DNA of 6,976 nucleotides. Source: an uncultured Methanobrevibacter sp. GTDB taxonomy: Archaea; Methanobacteriota; Methanobacteria; Methanobacteriales; Methanobacteriaceae. Below the pieces are notes generated by a model. It worked only from the letters and a program-made list of their open reading frames with translations, did not search any database and was not told the origin of the DNA. How positions within the stretch are numbered: the first letter of the stretch is position 1; each line of letters opens with the position of its first letter. The stretch lies in NCBI GenBank assembly GCA_904501935.1, contig CAJGDA010000082.1, forward strand, positions 1 through 6,976, given 5' to 3'. Position numbers and translations under genes: made by a program. Shown here one piece after another: positions 1-5,994 of this stretch.

Positions 1-203
1 ATGGAGATCTGTCTAATTATAACATTTTAAACAAAGATGAAGAACCTGTCATCATTGATGTTTCACAATCAGTGGTTTTGGATAATCCAATTTCAAAGGA
101 ACTTCTTGAAAGAGACATTAATACCCTTGTTCGAGAATATACCAAACTTGGTGTTAAAACCAGCTTTAAAGAAATTTGGGAATATGTTGGGCCTAAGTTT
201 TAG
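1..203 (+). CDS. rio1: RIO1-type serine/threonine kinase, C-terminal part (5' truncated by window edge)
   Basis: Only the last 66 complete codons are present; reading starts at base 3 and ends at TAG 201-203. The visible protein opens with GDLSNYN, the RIO catalytic loop (H)GDLSxYN, containing the catalytic Asp and metal-binding Asn; the split first codon (..at) would fit the family His. Residues PVIIDVSQ follow, with the metal-binding Asp of the RIO 'DFG-equivalent', and then the LLERDI segment typical of the RIO1 tail. RIO1 is known as an ATPase/kinase that acts in late maturation of the small ribosomal subunit in the cytoplasm. In many archaea it lies beside the KH-domain Dim2-like gene, which is found here at 1958 but separated from it by two accessory genes. 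RIO1 rather than RIO2 is inferred from the DVSQ form and the neighbourhood. The N-terminal lobe and the start lie outside the window. Confidence 0.9.
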   Translation, partial: GDLSNYNILNKDEEPVIIDVSQSVVLDNPISKELLERDINTLVREYTKLGVKTSFKEIWEYVGPKF

Positions 204-280
204 ATGAATTCCTCGTTTTCAAGTGCAAAGACACAACACTCTTTAAACTGACTTAACACATTATGCCCGCCATAAATTTT

Positions 281-299
281 AAAAAAATAATTAAAAAAA
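281..299 (-). terminator. Oligo-T terminator for the TetR gene
   Basis: Just beyond the TetR stop, the minus strand carries two runs of seven T (299-293 and 287-281) separated by five bases. Archaeal RNA polymerase stops at such U-tracts without needing a hairpin. The 100-bp gap 204-303 lies between two convergent genes and holds nothing else that I can support; no clear terminator for rio1 is seen on the plus strand. Confidence 0.5.
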
Positions 300-303
300 G
301 AAA

Positions 304-903
304 TTATAATGATAATGGTTTTATGCCTTCAAACATCATATCCAATAAGTCATCAGCATAATAATTTGTATCAAAACCAAGACTTATATTGTATACTTTC
401 CACAATATAACTGACTGGAATAGAATGCTAAAGCACATTACAGATAATGAATGGGCATTAATTTCCTTAATTACTCCCTTATCAACTTGCAATTTAAAGA
501 ATTCCTCTAATTTACTAATAATTAGGTCAGTGATGTCGGAAATTAAAGGTTTTTTATCCTCATCACTTCTAACTTCTTCCATAGCAACTTTAAGTATGCT
601 GAAATTATCTTCTGAAAGATTTAAAACACCGAAATAAGAAATTTTAAGATATTCTTCAATTCCTTCATCTTCATCAAAATAAAAAATCTCTTCTAAAACA
701 TCAATTAATTTCTGCATATAATAATTTTTAGTAATTTCAACCAAATTTTTCTTATTTTCAAATTTTCTAAAAACAGTCACTTCATTTACGCCCGCTTTTT
801 TAGCTATTTTTTTAGTTGTAGCTTTCTTTAAACCTTCTTTTTGAAGAATTTCAAATGTGGCATTTACGATTTTTTCTTCAGTATTATCTAATTTTATTCC
901 CAT
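304..903 (-). CDS. TetR/AcrR-family transcriptional regulator
   Basis: A 199-residue protein of normal TetR length. Residues about 9-55 form the TetR DNA-binding domain: a first helix (EEKIVNATFEILQKEG), then the helix-turn-helix TTKKIAKKAGVNEVTVFRKF, with the usual (Y/F)xxFxxKxxL ending as FRKFENKKNL. The rest is an alpha-helical ligand and dimer domain with no motif that identifies the ligand. Such proteins are usually homodimeric repressors released by a small molecule. The gene is divergent from the DUF11 surface-protein gene (114 bp between starts), so that gene and its own promoter are the likely targets. ATG at 903 has no Shine-Dalgarno, and a TATA box lies about 22 bp upstream, which suggests a leaderless mRNA. 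It sits convergent to rio1 and interrupts the usual rio1-KH neighbourhood, so it may be an insertion. Confidence 0.9.
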   Translation of the reverse strand: MGIKLDNTEEKIVNATFEILQKEGLKKATTKKIAKKAGVNEVTVFRKFENKKNLVEITKNYYMQKLIDVLEEIFYFDEDEGIEEYLKISYFGVLNLSEDNFSILKVAMEEVRSDEDKKPLISDITDLIISKLEEFFKLQVDKGVIKEINAHSLSVMCFSILFQSVILWKVYNISLGFDTNYYADDLLDMMFEGIKPLSL

Positions 904-920
904 AAGAACATATTTATTTT

Positions 921-930
921 TAATATATTT
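921..930 (-). promoter_or_regulatory. TATA box for the TetR gene
   Basis: Read on the minus strand the bases are AAATATATTA, a good archaeal TATA box. Its centre is about 22 bp from the A of the ATG at 903, so transcription should begin at or next to the start codon. This agrees with the lack of a ribosome binding site before that gene. Confidence 0.5.
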
Positions 931-937
931 AATTGTT

Positions 938-954
938 TATTGTTACAAGCAATA
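938..954. promoter_or_regulatory. Candidate TetR operator (inverted repeat in divergent promoter region)
   Basis: TATTG and CAATA arms (938-942 and 950-954) flank a 7-base centre, giving a 17-bp dyad TATTGTTACAAGCAATA. An inner TTGT-T-ACAA palindrome lies off-centre within it. It lies between the TATA boxes of the TetR gene and the DUF11 gene, where a repressor of both would bind. In DNA this AT-rich, a five-base-arm repeat can occur by chance, so the assignment is tentative. Confidence 0.3.
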
Positions 955-983
955 TTTGGTATTATTACTATAAACTATAATTA

Positions 984-992
984 TTATAAAAA
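984..992 (+). promoter_or_regulatory. Candidate TATA box for the DUF11 gene
   Basis: The bases are TTATAAAAA. The predicted transcription start, about 24-27 bp downstream, falls near 1010-1014. That leaves only a few bases before ATG 1018, or about 30 bases before the ATC at 1042. The region has several overlapping TATA-like runs, so the exact box is uncertain. Confidence 0.4.
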
Positions 993-1017
993 CAAAATTA
1001 TAGATTAATATCAAAAA

Positions 1018-1770
1018 ATGATACATAATGGAGGTGAGCGAATCAAAAATAAGACATTAATAATTCTTGTCTGTCTAATATCATTATTATTTTTATCTTG
1101 TGTTAATGCAGAAGACCCGAATGAAAGCGATTTGGGAATAGATGAAGAGCATGCTCAAGATTTAAAAGTGAGCGTGGAATCTGATGATGCTTTATCACAA
1201 AATGAAAATGACAATTTATTGAATTCGGAAAGTGGCGACAATGCATCCGCAAATGAAACTGCTACAAATAACGAATCCAAAGCTTATTTAATATTAGACA
1301 ATGATGCAGATAAAGAAAACATTTACATTGGTGAATTTGTTACTTGGATACTTAGTGTTATAAACAATGGCCCGGATACTGCCAAAAATGTAAAAGTGCA
1401 TGATGAATTGCCTGATGGTTTAGAATACATTAGCCACGTTACAACTAAAGGAAGCTTCAATCCAAAAACTGGAATATGGGACATTGGCGATCTAGCTGTT
1501 AGCGCTGGGGAAGTATTTTTAAATATTACAACCAAAGCGATGACTGCTGGCGAGAAAATTAACAAAGCAAATTTAACAAGCGATACTTGCAATTTAAATG
1601 CAAATGAAAGTTATGAAGAAGAGGAAATTGATGTTTTAGAATATGAAGCTAAAGCATATTCCACATCCACGAAAACTGCAAGTAACCCGAATGAAACTAC
1701 AGGAAATCCTCTGGCATTAATTGTTCTTTCATTATTTGCAATATTCATAACTACAATCAAATCTAACTAA
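1018..1770 (+). CDS. Secreted, membrane-anchored DUF11-domain (adhesin-like) protein
   Basis: The protein is 250 residues from the ATG at 1018. A basic n-region (RIKNK) leads into a hydrophobic stretch at residues 13-29 and a likely signal-peptidase site after Ala31 (VNA before EDP). Residues about 32-88 are an acidic, Asn/Ser-rich, low-complexity linker. Residues about 89-205 form a single DUF11-type beta-sandwich domain with the recognisable elements NNGPDTAKNVKVHDELPDGL and GIWDIGDL. Residues 231-247 are a hydrophobic C-terminal segment followed by IKSN, probably a membrane anchor. Eight NxS/T sites lie in the exported part (N35, 75, 79, 85, 169, 185, 196, 225), fitting a glycosylated surface protein. 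At 250 residues it is small beside the large multi-domain adhesin-like proteins of Methanobrevibacter. The start is uncertain: the only upstream ATG has no Shine-Dalgarno, while a perfect one lies inside the frame before an ATC codon at 1042. Binding partner unknown. Confidence 0.85.
   Translation: MIHNGGERIKNKTLIILVCLISLLFLSCVNAEDPNESDLGIDEEHAQDLKVSVESDDALSQNENDNLLNSESGDNASANETATNNESKAYLILDNDADKENIYIGEFVTWILSVINNGPDTAKNVKVHDELPDGLEYISHVTTKGSFNPKTGIWDIGDLAVSAGEVFLNITTKAMTAGEKINKANLTSDTCNLNANESYEEEEIDVLEYEAKAYSTSTKTASNPNETTGNPLALIVLSLFAIFITTIKSN
1030..1037 (+). promoter_or_regulatory. Strong Shine-Dalgarno inside the DUF11 reading frame
   Basis: GGAGGTGA is an eight-base match to the anti-Shine-Dalgarno of archaeal 16S rRNA. 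It ends four bases before ATC 1042-1044, a spacing close to the 4-6 bases seen at the KH, top6A and csoR starts. Starting at 1042 would give a protein beginning xKNKTLIILV, a classic signal-peptide n-region. No ATG, GTG or TTG in the DUF11 frame lies in range. Confidence 0.6.
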
Positions 1771-1780
1771 TTTTTAAAAA

Positions 1781-1811
1781 AAGGAAAGCCTATTCTTTCC
1801 TTAATTTTTTT
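1781..1811 (+). terminator. Hairpin plus T-tract terminator of the DUF11 gene
   Basis: A perfect 8-bp stem (AAGGAAAG at 1781-1788 with CTTTCCTT at 1795-1802) encloses a 6-base loop. It is followed by AA and seven T (1805-1811). It begins ten bases after the stop codon and separates this gene from the KH gene. Confidence 0.75.
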
Positions 1812-1849
1812 AACAGTCAAACTAATTTTAAAACATTGATAAAGAAATA

Positions 1850-1868
1850 TGTAAATACTATATATTTC
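1850..1868 (+). promoter_or_regulatory. Promoter (BRE/TATA) of the KH-domain gene
   Basis: TGTAAATACTATATATTTC holds an AAA-type TFB-recognition element followed by TACTATATA as TATA box. The first 14 bases recur exactly before top6B (2911-2924). The implied transcription start near 1885 leaves an untranslated leader of roughly 70 bases before ATG 1958. Confidence 0.55.
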
Positions 1869-1957
1869 AATAAAGAATATGTTAATCCCAAATTTTAAAT
1901 AATTTTGATTAAATAACTATTAACTAATATCTAATTAAAAAATAAAGGTGAAAAATT

Positions 1958-2575
1958 ATGCCAGAAACAGATTATTTGAAAATACCTCAAAATAGAGTAG
2001 GGGCATTAATTGGAAGCAATGGTAATGTTAAAAAGTCCATTGAAAAAGCAACTGGAACCATTTTGGACATTGATAGTGATGAAGGCACAGTTTATATCAC
2101 ACCTAGAGAAGATATGGAAGACCCATTAGGAGTCTGGAATGCTAATCATATTGTTAAAGCAGTAGCAAGAGGATTCAATCCTGAAGTTGCACTCAAATTA
2201 ATTAGTGATGATGTTTATTTAGAAGTAATCAGCTTACCATTATACATAGGCAAATCTAAAAAGGCCCTTGCAAGACATAAAGGTAGAATTATTGGAAAAG
2301 ATGGTAAAACCCGTGAAATCATTATGGAAATGGCAGAAGTGGATATGGCAGTTTATGGAAAAACTGTTTCATTGATTGGTGAAATGGACAACATCATGAT
2401 TGCTAAAGAAGCCATTGAAATGATTTTAAATGGATCTAGACACAAATCAGTTTATGGATTTTTAGAACATAAAAAAGATGATTTAAAAAGAAAAGAATTC
2501 AATGACTTAGTTGGAATCGAAAACGACAAAATCGAATTCAAAGAAGGCATTGAATTTGATGAAAAAGATTTTTAG
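1958..2575 (+). CDS. Archaeal Dim2/Pno1-like KH-domain RNA-binding protein
   Basis: A 205-residue cytoplasmic protein with two KH domains. KH1 covers about residues 4-70 with the RNA-gripping GxxG loop GSNG at 19-22 (RVGALIGSNGNVKKSIE). KH2 covers about 95-160 with GKDG at 113-116 (RIIGKDGKTREII). The stretch NGSRHKSVYGFLE at 158-170 is typical of the archaeal counterparts of eukaryotic Dim2/Pno1. That family binds 16S rRNA near its 3' end and works with RIO1 and the Nob1 nuclease in late 30S maturation; here the role is inferred from homology and from the nearby rio1. The start ATG is supported by AGGTGA at 1946-1951, six bases upstream. The C-terminal about 35 residues are charged and probably flexible. 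The stop codon lies in a strong inverted repeat. Length and motifs are normal and there is no sign of decay. Confidence 0.92.
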   Translation: MPETDYLKIPQNRVGALIGSNGNVKKSIEKATGTILDIDSDEGTVYITPREDMEDPLGVWNANHIVKAVARGFNPEVALKLISDDVYLEVISLPLYIGKSKKALARHKGRIIGKDGKTREIIMEMAEVDMAVYGKTVSLIGEMDNIMIAKEAIEMILNGSRHKSVYGFLEHKKDDLKRKEFNDLVGIENDKIEFKEGIEFDEKDF

Positions 2576-2594
2576 GAGTTAAAACTCCTAAAAA
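2569..2594. repeat. Inverted repeat spanning the KH gene stop codon
   Basis: TTTTTAGGAGTT (2569-2580) and AACTCCTAAAAA (2583-2594) form a perfect 12-bp dyad with a 2-base centre; as RNA it would more likely close with a 4-base loop. The KH stop codon TAG (2573-2575) is in the left arm. The plus-strand hairpin is followed by A, not T, so it is not a textbook intrinsic terminator. It may be a 3'-end stabilising or processing structure. Confidence 0.6.
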
Positions 2595-3064
2595 AATCCA
2601 CCTATAAATCATCAAGAAATTATATGTGAATATTGTCAGAACTATTTTTTTTGAATTTTTGAATATTATTTATTATTTAAAGTGTTTAAATTGATTAATT
2701 TAAAATAAAAAGAATTATACAATCTAAAAACAATATTTCAAGTTTATACAAATTTATCTATTTTAAAAAAAATAAGAAATAATAACTAAAAAAATCCATA
2801 TCAAAGAAATATTACAAATTTAGATGTATTTTAATGTAAGATTACTATAAAAATTATGCAAATAATAGCAAAATATTATATACTTTAACTAACATATATA
2901 GATAACATAGTGTAAATACTATATTTTCTACATGTTTTAAACTTATTATTTTACCACATATTTAGATAATTTAGATAGGGTAATGTAAAAATATTACTTT
3001 TCAAATGCTCTCTGATTTTATTTAAATATAACATCATATAATAAACTAAAACATAGATAATTCT
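2595..3064. other. AT-rich intergenic region upstream of top6B, no credible gene
   Basis: About 470 bp between the KH-gene hairpin and the top6B ribosome binding site. I see no reading frame with protein-like composition, no tRNA-like or GC-rich structured segment, and no clear relic of a gene. It contains several TATA-like boxes: TTATATA at 2876-2882, the motif at 2911-2929, and TTTAAATATAA at 3021-3031. It also has a short direct repeat of TTTAGATA (2961-2968, 2970-2977) and a short inverted repeat GTAAT/ATTAC (2980-2984, 2993-2997). Its most likely role is promoter and leader for the topoisomerase operon. Confidence 0.55.
2911..2929 (+). promoter_or_regulatory. Candidate promoter of the top6B-top6A operon
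   Basis: TGTAAATACTATATTTTCT shares its first 14 bases exactly with the KH-gene promoter at 1850 and fits an AAA-type BRE plus TATA box. It would give a long leader of roughly 130 bases. A nearer alternative is TTTAAATATAA at 3021-3031, which would leave a leader of about 30 bases. The sequence alone does not decide between them. Confidence 0.45.
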
Positions 3065-3070
3065 AGGAGG
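3065..3070 (+). promoter_or_regulatory. Ribosome binding site fixing the TTG start of top6B
   Basis: AGGAGG lies seven bases before TTG 3078-3080. No ATG or GTG in this frame is equally placed; the first in-frame ATG is at 3162, codon 29, which would remove conserved N-terminal residues. TTG is therefore the best start. Confidence 0.8.
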
Positions 3071-3077
3071 AAAATTT

Positions 3078-4781
3078 TTGCCAGAAAATGAACCAGGACT
3101 CGATTGGAGGAATGATTTTAAGAACTTGACCCCATCAGAGTTCTTTAGGAAAAACAAGCAAATGTTGGGATTTACCGGTAAAATTCGTTCATTAACTATT
3201 GTATTCCATGAATTGATTACAAACAGTTTTGATGCATGTGAAGAATCCGGAATATTACCTGATATTGATATTGAGTTAAAACGTATCGATAAAGAACATT
3301 ATGTTCTCAGACACAAAGATAATGGTCCAGGTATTCCTGAAGATTATGTAATGAGGGTTTACTGTAGTATGTTTGCAGGGTCTAAATTCAGAAACATCCA
3401 ATCTAGAGGACAACAAGGTTTAGGTTGTAGTGGTTGTGTATTACTTTCACAAATGACAACAGGTAAACCTGCTCGTGTAATTTCATGTTACAAAGAAAAC
3501 GGTGAAATTAAAGGAGTTAAAATGAAGTTCCAGATGGATGTTAAAAACAATCGAGGAATTCTAATGGAAAGAGAGGATTATCCTGCCGAAAGTACTGGAG
3601 TATGTATTGAATTGCAATTCAAAGAAGTTTCATACTCTTTAGCCGAACAAGGTGCTTTTGAATACATCAGAAGAACCATGATTGGAAACCCTCATGCGAG
3701 AATTACATTCAGAGACCCATCAGGACATAAATACATATTTAAAAGAGCAGCAGATATAGTTCCAATTCTTCCAAAAGAAGTATTGCCTCATCCAAAAGGA
3801 GTTAGTGCTGATGACATCATGACAATGGCTCAAAACACCGATAGCAGAAGATACAAAAGTATGTTAACTTCATCATTATCTAGAATGTCTAATAAAAGAG
3901 TTGATGAAATAGCTGAAATTACTGGAATAGACATGAATAAACGTCCAAAAGACATGACATTCCAAGAAGCAGAAGCTATTGTTCATTGTTTTAAGAAAAT
4001 GAAATTCATGGCTCCACCAACTGATGGCCTTATACCAATTGGATCTGAACAAATTGAAAAAGGTATGAAACAAATATTACAACCAGAATTTGTTACAACT
4101 ATTACAAGAAAACCTGTAACCTATGCTGGAGGTGTTTCATTCATTATTGAAGCGGGTCTTGCTTATGGTGGAAATGCAGGAAGAGTTGTAAATGAACAAA
4201 GGAAATCTGAAATTATGAGATTTGCAAACAGAGTTCCATTAACATTTGATGCAGGAAGCTGTGCTATCACAGAAGCGCTTAAAAGTATTGATTGGAAACG
4301 TTACGGTCTCAGAGATTTAGATAATACACCATTAACATTATTTGTAAATATTATCTCAACACAAGTGCCTTATCTTTCAACTGGTAAACAAAGCGTATCT
4401 CCAGAACCTGAAATCGTTAATGAAATCAGACAAGCCACCATGAAACTAGCTCGTCAACTCCAAAAACATATCAGAGCTAAAAGAGCAGCGAAAGAAAAAG
4501 AAAAACGTTCTAAAATCTTTGAAGATTATGTCCCAGTAATCATTGAAGAAGCTGCCAAACTTGGTGAAACTGGCGTTCCTGAATATCAGGAAGTTTTAGC
4601 AAAAGTTACAAAAAGAGCTCTTGCAGAATTGCTTGGTGAAAAAGTTGAAGAAGAAGTGGAAGAAGAAGAACTTGATGCAATCATCATGGAAGAATTTGAC
4701 GAATTTGGACATGTTGTAGAAGATGACCAATCTTCATTAGACACATTCCAAGAATATGAAGAAGAGGAATTTGAGGAATAG
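3078..4781 (+). CDS. top6B: DNA topoisomerase VI subunit B (ATPase subunit)
   Basis: This 567-residue protein is the ATP-binding subunit of the type IIB topoisomerase, an A2B2 enzyme that passes one DNA duplex through another to relax supercoils and decatenate chromosomes. The GHKL ATPase domain shows the N-box HELITNSFDA (Glu45, Asn49, Asp52), DNGPGIP at 81-87, and the glycine-rich ATP lid SRGQQGLGCSG at 109-119. A helix-two-turn-helix region follows at about 235-310, then the transducer domain with switch lysine Lys437 in TGKQS, which contacts the ATP gamma-phosphate. A charged helix at about 445-520 matches the stalk that reaches subunit A. The last 47 residues (521-567) are strongly acidic, about half Asp/Glu, and lie beyond the usual core. 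Translation starts at TTG after AGGAGG. The stop overlaps the top6A ribosome binding site, so the two subunits are coupled. All key residues are present. Confidence 0.98.
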   Translation: MPENEPGLDWRNDFKNLTPSEFFRKNKQMLGFTGKIRSLTIVFHELITNSFDACEESGILPDIDIELKRIDKEHYVLRHKDNGPGIPEDYVMRVYCSMFAGSKFRNIQSRGQQGLGCSGCVLLSQMTTGKPARVISCYKENGEIKGVKMKFQMDVKNNRGILMEREDYPAESTGVCIELQFKEVSYSLAEQGAFEYIRRTMIGNPHARITFRDPSGHKYIFKRAADIVPILPKEVLPHPKGVSADDIMTMAQNTDSRRYKSMLTSSLSRMSNKRVDEIAEITGIDMNKRPKDMTFQEAEAIVHCFKKMKFMAPPTDGLIPIGSEQIEKGMKQILQPEFVTTITRKPVTYAGGVSFIIEAGLAYGGNAGRVVNEQRKSEIMRFANRVPLTFDAGSCAITEALKSIDWKRYGLRDLDNTPLTLFVNIISTQVPYLSTGKQSVSPEPEIVNEIRQATMKLARQLQKHIRAKRAAKEKEKRSKIFEDYVPVIIEEAAKLGETGVPEYQEVLAKVTKRALAELLGEKVEEEVEEEELDAIIMEEFDEFGHVVEDDQSSLDTFQEYEEEEFEE

Positions 4782-4786
4782 GTGAT
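4780..4786 (+). promoter_or_regulatory. top6A ribosome binding site overlapping the top6B stop codon
   Basis: AGGTGAT begins on the second base of the top6B TAG (4779-4781) and ends four bases before the top6A ATG at 4791. Nine bases separate the two reading frames. Ribosomes finishing top6B would be in place to start top6A, favouring matched amounts of the two subunits. Confidence 0.75.
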
Positions 4787-4790
4787 TTAA

Positions 4791-5888
4791 ATGACTAAAG
4801 TTAAACAAAAAGCTAAATCACATAAAGAAGAAAGAAAGGAATACACCTACAACAAGTTAAAAGGTTTAGGTCAAGAAATCATTGAAGAAATTGAAAAACA
4901 AAAAGTTCCTTCACTAAAAGTTCCATCTAGAGGTACTGGAAACATTGTTTATGATGATGCGAAAAGATACTATGTCTTAGGTGATAGATATGGTAGAAGA
5001 TCTTTAGGTAATGTAAAACAAATCAGAAAATTAGGTCAAATGGTTTATGTGGCTAATTTCTGTAAGGATTTAGTGGCTCGTGAAAAAACCGCAACTATCA
5101 GGGAAATGTATTATGTTTCCGAAGGTTGGGGAATTAGTTTTAAAAACCAGCAAGAATCAAACATTGTTGGAGAAGATTTAGAAGTAACTCTCGGAACCAC
5201 TCGTGAAGATTTAGGTTTAATGCCAGAAGAAGACGGAGCATCAGTTTATGGAGACATAACCCTTTATGATGAAGTGGAGCTTAATGCTGCAAGTGTTGGA
5301 AAATCCGGTTATACTATCTCCCCTACTATTGACCAAGTTGAATTCTTAGATTACAATGTAGATAAAGTATTAGCTGTGGAAACTATGGGAATGTTTCACA
5401 GATTAGTTCAAGAAAATGCCCACAAAAGATTCAATTGTTTAATTGTGGGACTTAAAGGACAAGCTGCCCGTGCAACAAGAAGATTCATTAAAAGGGTGAA
5501 TGAAGAACTTGGATTACCAGTCTACATCTGTAACGACGGAGACCCTTGGGGATTCCACATTGCACAGGTAATCATTTCAGGAAGTGCTAAACTGGCTCAC
5601 GTTAATCATGACCTCGCAACTCCTGATGCTAAATTCATTGGAGTAACAGCATCCGATATTATCAACTATGACTTGCCAACCGATAAACTCAAAGATGTTG
5701 ATGTCATGAGACTTAAAGAGCTTTCTAAAGACCCAAGGTACAAAACTGATTTCTGGCAAACTGAAATCAAAAAGATGCTTAAAATCGGTAAGAAAGCAGA
5801 ACAGCAATCTTTCTCAAAATATGGATTAGAATATGTTGTAGACACATATTTCCCAGCTAAATTTGAGGAAATGGAAAATCAAGCATAA
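4791..5888 (+). CDS. top6A: DNA topoisomerase VI subunit A (Spo11-like DNA-cleaving subunit)
   Basis: This 365-residue subunit makes the transient double-strand break and is the archaeal homologue of eukaryotic Spo11. A winged-helix (5Y-CAP) domain covers about residues 70-150 and holds the cleavage motif TIREMYYVSEG; the second tyrosine, Tyr108, is the expected nucleophile that forms the 5'-phosphotyrosine link. The Toprim metal-binding domain shows Glu197 in LAVETMGMF and Asp249/Asp251 in NDGDPWG, the expected Mg2+ ligands. Length and motifs are normal for the family. The first about 23 residues are rich in Lys/Arg and low in structure-forming residues, unlike the acidic tail of the Top6B encoded just before. 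The ATG is set by AGGTGAT. No promoter is seen in the nine-base gap, so it is co-transcribed with top6B. The stop codon lies inside a palindrome that begins the terminator. Confidence 0.98.
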   Translation: MTKVKQKAKSHKEERKEYTYNKLKGLGQEIIEEIEKQKVPSLKVPSRGTGNIVYDDAKRYYVLGDRYGRRSLGNVKQIRKLGQMVYVANFCKDLVAREKTATIREMYYVSEGWGISFKNQQESNIVGEDLEVTLGTTREDLGLMPEEDGASVYGDITLYDEVELNAASVGKSGYTISPTIDQVEFLDYNVDKVLAVETMGMFHRLVQENAHKRFNCLIVGLKGQAARATRRFIKRVNEELGLPVYICNDGDPWGFHIAQVIISGSAKLAHVNHDLATPDAKFIGVTASDIINYDLPTDKLKDVDVMRLKELSKDPRYKTDFWQTEIKKMLKIGKKAEQQSFSKYGLEYVVDTYFPAKFEEMENQA

Positions 5889-5923
5889 ATTTATGCTTTT
5901 CCTCCTTCTTTTTTTTATTTTTT
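5881..5923 (+). terminator. Terminator of the top6 operon, overlapping the top6A stop
   Basis: The perfect palindrome AAGCATAAATTTATGCTT (5881-5898) contains the TAA stop at 5886-5888 and can fold as a 6-bp stem with an AAATTT loop. It is followed by a pyrimidine-rich tract with eight T (5909-5916) and six T (5918-5923). This fits strong oligo-T termination before the csoR promoter. Confidence 0.75.
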
Positions 5924-5943
5924 AATTATTCAAAATACAAATG

Positions 5944-5951
5944 TTTATATA
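5944..5951 (+). promoter_or_regulatory. TATA box of the csoR gene
   Basis: TTTATATA, preceded by ACAAATG as a plausible TFB-recognition element, is the best archaeal promoter match in the window. The predicted transcription start, about 24-25 bp downstream (near 5972), falls inside the operator at 5964-5981, so bound repressor would block initiation. Confidence 0.7.
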
Positions 5952-5963
5952 CTATTTCTAAGA

Positions 5964-5981
5964 TATACCCCTATAGGTATA
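5964..5981. promoter_or_regulatory. CsoR-type operator upstream of csoR
   Basis: TATACCCCTATAGGTATA is an 18-bp dyad with arms TATACC and GGTATA. It matches 14 of 18 positions of the second site at 6286-6303. The A/T-flanked C-run/G-run layout is that of known CsoR/RcnR-family operators. It covers the predicted transcription start of csoR, which implies autorepression. Confidence 0.7.
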
Positions 5982-5994
5982 GGATGTGATATTT

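Noticed and set aside
389..637. 82-codon plus-strand frame opposite the TetR gene
   Set aside because: It lies wholly inside the TetR gene on the other strand, has no ribosome binding site and no recognisable protein features.
1323..1592. 89-codon minus-strand frame inside the DUF11 gene
   Set aside because: Antisense shadow of a well-supported coding region; no start signals.
2569..2594. KH-gene hairpin as a standard intrinsic terminator
   Set aside because: On the plus strand the stem is followed by A-rich rather than T-rich sequence, so it is listed as an inverted repeat only.
2951..3157. 68-codon minus-strand frame overlapping the top6B start
   Set aside because: It covers the top6B ribosome binding site and first codons; composition is typical of translated AT-rich spacer and no ribosome site precedes it.
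3876..4073. 65-codon minus-strand frame inside top6B
   Set aside because: Antisense to a highly conserved coding region.
5577..5807. 76-codon minus-strand frame inside top6A
   Set aside because: Antisense to the conserved C-terminal part of top6A, with no supporting signals.
5986..5994. GTG at 5986 as the start of csoR
   Set aside because: The GTG is part of the Shine-Dalgarno-like GGATGTGAT; ATG 5995 is correctly spaced from it.
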